From Acidimicrobiales bacterium (GTDB lineage: Bacteria; Actinomycetota; Acidimicrobiia; Acidimicrobiales; Poriferisodalaceae), in contig JAGQSP010000055.1 of assembly GCA_020439485.1 (NCBI GenBank), positions 1 to 8,889 on the forward strand: a DNA stretch of 8,889 nt. Direction: 5' to 3'. Made by a program: the position numbers and the translations under genes. The notes under the pieces are model-generated. The model was not told where the DNA came from, ran no database searches, and was given only the letters and a program-made list of their open reading frames with translations. Within the stretch, counting starts at the first letter, position 1. Every line of letters starts with the position of its first letter. This document shows positions 1 to 5,874 of this stretch, one piece after another.

Positions 1-33
1 GAAGCAGGGCTGAGCGGAGCGACCCCGGGTTGA

Positions 34-672
34 TCAGTCGGGGCGGGCGACCAGGTCGAACGCGTCTGGCGGCATGACGGCGCCGAAATAGTGCTCTTCG
101 GCCGAGGACCACACAAGTTCCCAGTCGTCTCGGTATTCGTCGCCTTCGCGGTCCAGCAACTGGGCCCGCCGGCGTTGGGGGTCGGTGTCCAGCAGAACCC
201 GGAGGTCGATCAGGTCCGACAGTTCGGGCCTGGCGCTATACGCGCCTTCGAGGATCACCGTGGGTGTGGGTTCGAGCGTTGTGGGCAGGCTCGAGAGGCT
301 ACCGTCGAAGGCCTCCCAGTCGTAGGCGTGATATTGCGCCGGCCGTCCATGTCGAAGGGCCTCCAGAACGGGTCGCTGCCGCCGCCAGTCGATGCAGTGG
401 TCGGCTCGTTGTGACGGAGTCATTTCGAGCCAGCGGTCGATCGCCTCGCCCGAATAGAAGTCGTCGCCTTCGACCACGGTCGAGCCCAGGTGTCGAGCCA
501 GTTGGGCAGCCAGCGTGGACTTTCCGGCCCCGCTTCTGCCGTCGATGGCGATGACTCTGACACCGGCTGGGGTCACCAGGTCCTGGAGGGCGAGTGTTAT
601 CGCGGTGACGGCTGCCTGGTACAAGGTTCTCCCGATGCCCACGGCGGTACGATTCGCCAATTCTGCCGACAA
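34..672 (-). CDS. Uridine-kinase-like P-loop NTPase (212 aa)
   Basis: This is probably a cytoplasmic nucleoside or small-molecule kinase of the uridine kinase/phosphoribulokinase-like P-loop group, transferring phosphate from ATP. A clear Walker A motif, GRSGAGKS, lies at residues 45-52. It is followed by VEGDDFY near 68-73, which resembles the substrate-site Asp region of uridine kinases, then a strand-like VILEGAYSARPEL at 139-151 and an Arg-rich LID-like stretch at 167-180 (RRRAQLLDREGDEY). Length is typical of uridine kinases (about 200-230 aa). The listed start is a TTG (bases 670-672) without a convincing Shine-Dalgarno sequence. A GTG at residue 11 (bases 640-642) is an equally possible start, and both leave the P-loop intact. 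The gene is divergent from pheS. The actual substrate cannot be read from the sequence; a general AAA-type kinase of unknown target is the alternative. Family call is firm, substrate is not. Confidence 0.75.
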   Translation of the reverse strand: MSAELANRTAVGIGRTLYQAAVTAITLALQDLVTPAGVRVIAIDGRSGAGKSTLAAQLARHLGSTVVEGDDFYSGEAIDRWLEMTPSQRADHCIDWRRQRPVLEALRHGRPAQYHAYDWEAFDGSLSSLPTTLEPTPTVILEGAYSARPELSDLIDLRVLLDTDPQRRRAQLLDREGDEYRDDWELVWSSAEEHYFGAVMPPDAFDLVARPD

Positions 673-774
673 GCGAGCCGTTCGACACTGCCTGGTTGTC
701 GCGATTTGCGGGCGGGGTGGTGGTGCTTACCGGTGAAGTGTCGCAACTCGACAGGTTGAACGGGTTTGGTGCCC

Positions 775-787
775 TACGATCTTTGGC
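775..787 (+). promoter_or_regulatory. Candidate -10 element for leaderless pheS transcription
   Basis: The hexamer TACGAT at 775-780 fits the actinobacterial TANNNT -10 consensus and is followed by exactly 7 bases before the GTG start of pheS at 788. That spacing would put the transcription start at or next to the first base of the start codon, giving a leaderless mRNA. In agreement, no purine-rich Shine-Dalgarno sequence is visible upstream of the GTG. No good -35 hexamer lies at 16-18 bp: TTGAAC at 756-761 is too close (13 bp) and TCGACA at 748-753 is too far (21 bp). Many actinobacterial promoters lack a recognisable -35. This is prediction from pattern only. Confidence 0.45.
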
Positions 788-1825
788 GTGTCAGTGCACG
801 ATCAGATCGAAAGCGCTCGCGCCGAGGCCCTCGAGATGGTGGCAGCCGCCACCGACCTCGATGCCCTGAAGGCGGTCGAGCCGACGTTGTTCGGGAAGAA
901 GTCTGCGCTTGGCGGCCTGAAGCGGCTGATGGGTCAGGTCGACCCGTCCGAGCGCGCCGGCGTGGGCCAGGCCCTCAACGCCGCGCAGCAGGTCGTGCGC
1001 GACGAGTTCGACGCCGCTCGGACGCGCCTGGCCGCCGTCGCCCGGCGCCTGCAGCTCGAAGACGAGCGAATGGATCTGACAGAGGTTCCCTATGAGCCCA
1101 ACCTCGGCCATCTGCACCTGGTGACCCAGACCACCCAACGTCTCGAGGACGTGTTCGTCGGCATGGGCTTCACGGTGTCGGAGGGGCCAGAGGCCGAGAC
1201 CGACTGGTACAACTTCACGGCGCTGAATCTGCCCGAGTGGCACCCGGCCCGCTCGATGTGGGACACGCTGTATCTCGACCTGGGCTCTGGCGACGATGTT
1301 GTGCTGCGAACCCACACCTCACCGGTGCAGGTGAGGGTGATGGAGAAACAAGAGCCGCCCATCTACACGGTGTGCCCGGGCCGGGTGTTCAGACGCGACA
1401 CCGCAGATGCGTCGCACCTTCCCGCGTTCCACCAGATCGAGGGCTTGGTGGTCGACCGGGGGATAACGCTGGGCGATCTGGCCGGGACTCTCGACGAGTT
1501 CACTTCTGCGTATTTTGGGGAATCGATCAAGAGCCGCCTTCGCCCGTCGTACTTCCCGTTCACCGAGCCCTCGGCCGAGTTCGACATCACCTGCACGATC
1601 TGTGAGGGTGCGGGATGCCAGACATGTTCTCGCACCGGTTGGGTCGAGTTGGGCGGGTGCGGAGTGGTTCACCCCAACGTCTTGAGCAACGTGGGTATCG
1701 ACCCCGAGGAGTTCTCGGGATTTGCGTTCGGATTCGGCATCGACCGTCTGGCCCTGATGCGCCACGGCATCGGCGATCTGCGCGACATGTTCACCAACGA
1801 CGTACGTTTCTTGACCCAGTTCTGA
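788..1825 (+). CDS. pheS: Phenylalanyl-tRNA synthetase alpha subunit
   Basis: This is the catalytic alpha subunit of the cytoplasmic alpha2-beta2 class II synthetase that charges tRNA-Phe with phenylalanine using ATP. Residues 1-95 form the helical N-terminal arm typical of PheS. The class II catalytic core follows: motif 1 region GFTVSEGPEAETDWYNF (127-143), motif 2 region THTSPVQVR to GRVFRRD and HQIEGLVVD (175-223), and motif 3 region FAFGFGIDRLALMRHGI (312-328), whose Ala/Gly-rich segment shapes the Phe pocket. Length of 345 aa is normal. A four-cysteine cluster, CxxC-x4-CxxC at Cys269, 272, 277 and 280, is inserted before the VELGGCGVVHPNVL strand; such clusters occur in PheS of many bacteria and could bind zinc. 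The start is GTG with no Shine-Dalgarno sequence; a second in-frame GTG lies two codons downstream. pheT follows after 9 bases, so the two are surely cotranscribed. Confidence 0.97.
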   Translation: MSVHDQIESARAEALEMVAAATDLDALKAVEPTLFGKKSALGGLKRLMGQVDPSERAGVGQALNAAQQVVRDEFDAARTRLAAVARRLQLEDERMDLTEVPYEPNLGHLHLVTQTTQRLEDVFVGMGFTVSEGPEAETDWYNFTALNLPEWHPARSMWDTLYLDLGSGDDVVLRTHTSPVQVRVMEKQEPPIYTVCPGRVFRRDTADASHLPAFHQIEGLVVDRGITLGDLAGTLDEFTSAYFGESIKSRLRPSYFPFTEPSAEFDITCTICEGAGCQTCSRTGWVELGGCGVVHPNVLSNVGIDPEEFSGFAFGFGIDRLALMRHGIGDLRDMFTNDVRFLTQF

Positions 1826-1830
1826 GGAAG
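1824..1830 (+). promoter_or_regulatory. Shine-Dalgarno sequence of pheT
   Basis: GAGGAAG at 1824-1830 overlaps the pheS stop codon (TGA, 1823-1825). Its GAGGA core ends 6 bases before the pheT ATG at 1835. Its position inside the end of pheS suggests coupled translation, which would balance synthesis of the two subunits of the complex. It contrasts with pheS itself, which has no such site. Confidence 0.75.
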
Positions 1831-1834
1831 ACTT

Positions 1835-4192
1835 ATGAAGGTTCTGTTGAGCTGGCTTCGCGAGTTCGCTCCCATCGAGGGTTCGCCTACTCAGATCGCC
1901 GACCAGATGTCGATGCTGGGCATGGCGGTCGAGTCGATGGATGTGTTCGACCCGATGGAGTCGATCGTGGTGGCGCGGGTGCTCGATCTCAAACCACATC
2001 CCGATGCCGACCGGATTCAGCTGGTAGACGTCGATCCGGGTGACGGAGGCCCCCTGCAGATCTGCTGCGGGGCTTTCAACATGGCGGTCGGTGATCTGGT
2101 GCCTCTGGCGACCATCGGCACAGTCATGCCCAATGGCATGGAGATCGCCAAGCGCAAGATGCGTGGCGAAGTGTCCAACGGCATGTTGTGCTCTGCGGCC
2201 GAGATCGGGCTCGGGTCAGATCATGCGGGCATCTTCGTGCTGCCGTCCGACATGGAGGTGGGCCGTCCGCTGATGGCTCAGCTGGGGCTGGCGGGCGATG
2301 TCTTGTACGACCTCGAGATCAACCCCAACCGCCCCGACGCCATGTCGGTGGCGGGGGTGGCGCGCGACCTGGCTGCCCAACAGGGTGTGCCCTTCGCCAT
2401 TCCGGCGTGGGAGGTCGACGAAACCGGCGAGCGGGTCGAAGATATCGCCAGCGTCTCGATCCACGACCCAGACCTGTGCGGTCGTTTCGTTGCCAGGGTG
2501 CTGCGCAACGTAACCGTAGGGGTGTCGCCCATCTGGATGCGCATGCGGCTGACCCTGTGCGGCATGCGGCCCATCAATAGCGTGGTCGATGTGTCCAACT
2601 ACGTGATGCTCGAATTGGGCACACCGAACCACACGTATGACCTCGACAAGGTGCCAGGCGGCCATCTGGGGGTGAGACGTGCAGTTGAGGGTGAGACAAT
2701 CACCACTCTCGATGATGCGACTCGCACTCTCCGGGCGACCGACGGGGTCATAGTTGATGCAAACGATGTGGCCATCGGAATCGCGGGAGTGATGGGTGGG
2801 GCTTCGACCGAGATCGGAGACTCGACATCGGCGGTTCTGCTCGAGATGGCCTGGTGGGACGAACGCTCGATAGCCGTCAGTTCGGCGTCGCTGGGGCTGC
2901 GCAGCGAGGCATCGGCGCGCTTCGAACGTGGAACCGACTGGGACCTCAACCTCAATGCCGTGAACCGATTCTGTTCTCTGCTGTCGCAGCAGGGCGCAAC
3001 GGTCGCCAGCGGCGCAATAGACGTGGTGGGCAACCTTCGACCCAGGCCGGTCGTTCCGGTGCGGGTGGCGCGCGTCAACCACATGCTGGGTACCGATCTC
3101 AGCGGCGACCAGATCGTTGCGCTGCTCGAGCCCATCGGATTCGAGTGCGAACTGGCCGACGGGGTCATCACCACCACCATCCCGACGTTTCGACCCGACT
3201 GTGAGGTCGAGATCGACGTCATCGAGGAGGTGGCGCGTCACCACGGCTATGAAGCCATCGACAAGACCGTTCCGAAGTCGCCCGTGGCGGGCCACCTGAC
3301 GGCCGATCAGCGGGCCAGGCGCGCCCTCAAGGCCACGCTGGCGGGTGCCGGCTTCAACGAGATAGTGCCTTCGCCGTTCCTGTCGCCCGATGCGGTGTCG
3401 CGTTCGGGGCTCGACCTCGAAGCGGTGGTGAGGGTGCGAAACCCGCTCGCGGCCGAGGAGTCGATCATGCGCCCTTCGCTGCTGCCCGGCATGCTGGCGA
3501 CCATCGCATACAACCACTCGCACCGCAGCGGCGACGTCTCGCTGTTCGAGATCGGCAACACTTTTGGCCTTCCCCTCGGTGGCGAGGTTCTGCCCAACGA
3601 GGTCGCTTGGCTGGCGGTTGCGGTGTCGGGAGCTGATGCCACGGTGGCCAAGCGCGTTTGGGACATGGTTTCGGCCAGCGTCGGAATTGACGGCGCCACC
3701 CTGACCAACCGGGACGATCTGCTGGGCTTGCACCCAACCCGGGCCGCGGAGATATCGCTGGACGGGCGCGTCGTGGGGCGCCTGGGCGAGGTCGACCCGG
3801 GCGCACTCGAGAGTTGGTCGATTGCCGGGCGTGTCGCGTGGCTCGAGGTCGAGGTGGCCGCCCTGCTTGGTGCCAGGGTCGAGTCGAAGCCATACGTGGT
3901 CGTCAGCACCCAGCCCACGAGTGACATCGACTTGGCGTTCACAGTTCCAGACGACATCCAGGCATCGACGGTCGAGGCCACGCTGGTGCAAGCGGCCGCC
4001 GACGAACTGGCAGCCATCAAGCTGTTCGACGTGTACCGGGGCGCCCAGGTGGGCGACGGTGCACGCAGCGTCGCTTGGGCGCTCAGGCTGCAGGCGGCCG
4101 ACCGCACGCTGACCGACTCGGATATCGCTGCGATCCGCCAACGTTGTATCGACGCTGTAGAGAAGGCCCACGGCGCATCATTGCGGGCCTGA
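1835..4192 (+). CDS. pheT: Phenylalanyl-tRNA synthetase beta subunit
   Basis: This is the non-catalytic beta subunit of the alpha2-beta2 enzyme; it binds tRNA and carries the editing site that removes mischarged Tyr. The full bacterial domain order is visible in 785 aa: an N-terminal MKVLLSWLREF start, a tRNA-binding OB-fold domain around 40-150 with NGMLCSAAEIGLGSDHAGIF at 115-134, the EINPNRPDAMSVAGVARD signature at 161-178, the B3/B4 editing domain around 205-370 (including GVMGGASTEI and SEASARFERG), the B5 domain around 400-475 with FRPDCEVEIDVIEEVARHHG at 452-471, the catalytic-like domain around 485-680, and the C-terminal FDX-ACB anticodon-binding domain from about 690, ending with GARSVAWALRLQAADRTLTD. 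The ATG has a good Shine-Dalgarno sequence. No truncation or frameshift is seen. The conserved actinobacterial neighbour argC is not found downstream; an exported protease is there instead. Confidence 0.98.
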   Translation: MKVLLSWLREFAPIEGSPTQIADQMSMLGMAVESMDVFDPMESIVVARVLDLKPHPDADRIQLVDVDPGDGGPLQICCGAFNMAVGDLVPLATIGTVMPNGMEIAKRKMRGEVSNGMLCSAAEIGLGSDHAGIFVLPSDMEVGRPLMAQLGLAGDVLYDLEINPNRPDAMSVAGVARDLAAQQGVPFAIPAWEVDETGERVEDIASVSIHDPDLCGRFVARVLRNVTVGVSPIWMRMRLTLCGMRPINSVVDVSNYVMLELGTPNHTYDLDKVPGGHLGVRRAVEGETITTLDDATRTLRATDGVIVDANDVAIGIAGVMGGASTEIGDSTSAVLLEMAWWDERSIAVSSASLGLRSEASARFERGTDWDLNLNAVNRFCSLLSQQGATVASGAIDVVGNLRPRPVVPVRVARVNHMLGTDLSGDQIVALLEPIGFECELADGVITTTIPTFRPDCEVEIDVIEEVARHHGYEAIDKTVPKSPVAGHLTADQRARRALKATLAGAGFNEIVPSPFLSPDAVSRSGLDLEAVVRVRNPLAAEESIMRPSLLPGMLATIAYNHSHRSGDVSLFEIGNTFGLPLGGEVLPNEVAWLAVAVSGADATVAKRVWDMVSASVGIDGATLTNRDDLLGLHPTRAAEISLDGRVVGRLGEVDPGALESWSIAGRVAWLEVEVAALLGARVESKPYVVVSTQPTSDIDLAFTVPDDIQASTVEATLVQAAADELAAIKLFDVYRGAQVGDGARSVAWALRLQAADRTLTDSDIAAIRQRCIDAVEKAHGASLRA

Positions 4193-4232
4193 CGGCCTCA
4201 CATCTGCCCGATCCATAACACCCGGCCCAGTT

Positions 4233-4247
4233 TCTCCGATGGAGAGG
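4233..4247 (+). promoter_or_regulatory. Shine-Dalgarno of the protease gene within a small hairpin
   Basis: GGAGAGG at 4241-4247 is the ribosome binding site for the ATG at 4249 and supports this start. Its GGAGA half is complementary to TCTCC at 4233-4237 across a 3-base GAT loop, so the site could be partly sequestered in a 5-bp hairpin. The stem is short and may be coincidental. The 56-base gap after pheT shows no clear terminator or promoter, so read-through from pheST is possible. Confidence 0.5.
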
Positions 4248-4248
4248 A

Positions 4249-5874
4249 ATGCGTTCGTGGTTGTTGCGGTTGGTGGCCGGGTCGGTGTTCGCGACCGCGG
4301 TCTCGGCCTTGACGCTGGGCGCAACCCCTGCCGACGGCTCCGAAGCCACCTCGGTCGAGCCGCAGCGCTACGTGGTGATGGAGTCTCCAGAGGCGCTCGA
4401 TGAAGTCGACCCCGCTGTCGCCCGTCTTGGCGGCGCCATCACGGCAGCCAGCTTCCCGCAACCGACGGTGGCAGACCAAGTGGCGGCCGTCGTGGGCGCC
4501 GGGCCGATCGAGCGCCTCGAAACGATCGATGCTGCGGTTGTCGAGCTGACCGCGGAGCAGATCGAGACGCTGCGGGCCGACCCGCGGCTGATAGTCGAAC
4601 GCGACATCGAGGTGGGCGTCGCCGAGAACGAGCTGCCGTGGGGCGTAGACAGGCTGGATCAAACCTCACCCGAGCTGGATGGCCGCTTCGCGGCGCGCTT
4701 CGACGGTGGCGGGGTGAGGATTTTTGTCGTCGACTCGGGTGTGCGAGCCGACCACCAGCAGCTCGCGGGTCGAGTGGTGGACGGTTTCGACCTGTTCGAC
4801 GAAACCTCTTCTGGCACAACCGATTGCCATGGGCACGGCACCCACGTCGCGTCGGTGGTGGCGGGCAACACGGTTGGGGTGGCGCCGGGTGCAACCATCG
4901 TGCCGGTGCGGGTTCTCGACTGTTCCGGGCAGGGACACACGTCGGGCGTTGCCAGAGCTGTCGACTGGATCATCGCCAATCACGAGGCTCCCGGTGTGAT
5001 CAACATGTCGATCGGAGGCGAACCAAGCGATGTGCTGGACGCTGCGATCGCTCGCGCCCACGCTGTTGGTTTCGTGGTGGTGGCGGCTGCCGGAAACTCC
5101 GCAGACGATGCCTGTGAGACGTCGCCGGCGCGAGCCGCCGAGGCGATCACTGTCGGGGCGGTGGGTCGCAACGACGTATACGCCAGTTGGTCGAACAAGG
5201 GTCCGTGCGTCGACATGGCCGCTCCGGGCCTTGCAATCGTGGGCGCCAATGCCCGGTCGGGCGTCGGCCTTCGCACCATGTCTGGTACATCCCAGGCGGC
5301 ACCTCACGTTGCGGCGCTGGCTGCGATGTTGATCCAGTCTGGGGTGGTCGACCCAGCGGCAGTTGCCGCTGAGCTCGAAGCAGCGGCCCACTCCGCGGGC
5401 GTTGTGGTGGCTACCGGCGATGGGGCCGTTGTGGTTGCGACGCTGCCAGAACGGGTGCGTCACCATGTGTCATCGCTCGATGTGGGGGTGGCCGAGAGCC
5501 CGACGCCGGTCATCACCGCGTCTGTAACAACCGACGCCGATGTTCGGGTGCTGCTCGTGGGCGGTCCCGAAGGCCCCGATTCTGCTTCTGCCAGCGAGGC
5601 GGTTGTGGTGGCCCGCCCAACCGACGGTACGGCGCTGGCCACGTTCGCGGTCGAGCCGGGGCGCTATCGGGTACAGGTCGCTGGGTTCGGGTTCGCCGCC
5701 GAGGTTGTCGCGTCGGGGCCCGCCGAGACCCAGTACCGGATCGATGGAGCGCTGCTGGGGTTGGAAGGTGTCACCCTCTTGATCGGCGCCGCGCCGGCGG
5801 ACACGCCAGATGGGGGTCTCCGGTTCGGGCCTACCGGGCGCAGCGTGGACTTGGTCGGCTCACCGGCTCAGTAG
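4249..5874 (+). CDS. Secreted subtilisin/aqualysin-like serine protease (S8)
   Basis: This is an exported serine endopeptidase of family S8. Residues 1-about 28 form a signal peptide (MRSWLLRLVAGSVF, a hydrophobic core, then ATPADG). Residues about 39-121 form an inhibitor-I9-type pro-peptide that would fold and inhibit the enzyme before autoprocessing. The catalytic domain spans about 130-395 and has the intact triad: Asp162 (FVVDSGV), His196 (HGHGTHVAS) and Ser348 (SGTSQAAPHVA), with oxyanion Asn283 (AAAGNS). Four cysteines, 193, 225, 289 and 320, have spacings of 32 and 31 residues that match the two disulfides of aqualysin I as I recall them, placing it in the proteinase K/aqualysin branch. 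Residues about 400-541 are a Val- and Gly-rich, probably beta-sheet extension that I cannot assign; no sorting motif or C-terminal membrane segment is visible, so the protein is likely released. Its stop codon overlaps the end of the opposing acyltransferase gene. The substrate is unknown. Confidence 0.93.
   Translation: MRSWLLRLVAGSVFATAVSALTLGATPADGSEATSVEPQRYVVMESPEALDEVDPAVARLGGAITAASFPQPTVADQVAAVVGAGPIERLETIDAAVVELTAEQIETLRADPRLIVERDIEVGVAENELPWGVDRLDQTSPELDGRFAARFDGGGVRIFVVDSGVRADHQQLAGRVVDGFDLFDETSSGTTDCHGHGTHVASVVAGNTVGVAPGATIVPVRVLDCSGQGHTSGVARAVDWIIANHEAPGVINMSIGGEPSDVLDAAIARAHAVGFVVVAAAGNSADDACETSPARAAEAITVGAVGRNDVYASWSNKGPCVDMAAPGLAIVGANARSGVGLRTMSGTSQAAPHVAALAAMLIQSGVVDPAAVAAELEAAAHSAGVVVATGDGAVVVATLPERVRHHVSSLDVGVAESPTPVITASVTTDADVRVLLVGGPEGPDSASASEAVVVARPTDGTALATFAVEPGRYRVQVAGFGFAAEVVASGPAETQYRIDGALLGLEGVTLLIGAAPADTPDGGLRFGPTGRSVDLVGSPAQ
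5868..5874. other. Convergent stop-codon overlap
   Basis: The TAG of the plus-strand protease (5872-5874) and the TGA of the minus-strand acyltransferase (5868-5870 on the plus strand) lie within 7 shared bases. The two coding regions therefore overlap tail to tail, and no intergenic space is left for an ordinary intrinsic terminator on either strand. Confidence 0.9.

Noticed and set aside
1..33. Possible C-terminal end of a plus-strand gene (frame 1 reads to a TGA at 31-33)
   Set aside because: Ten codons are too few to tell coding from non-coding, and no motif is visible.
756..780. TTGAAC and TACGAT as a classical -35/-10 pair for pheS
   Set aside because: The spacer is 13 bp, too short for a standard promoter; only the -10-like element is retained as a candidate.
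1319..1999. A 226-codon minus-strand frame across the pheS-pheT junction
   Set aside because: It is antisense to two certain genes and its His- and Arg-rich translation shows no family features.
2216..4171. A 651-codon open frame on the minus strand, fully antisense to pheT
   Set aside because: Its translation is rich in Arg, His and Gln with no recognisable domain. pheT on the other strand is unmistakable, and long antisense frames are expected in high-GC genes.
4164..4190. Inverted repeat AGGCCC/GGGCCT at the end of pheT as a terminator
   Set aside because: The stem is only 6 bp with a 15-base loop, lies within the coding region and has no T-tract after it.
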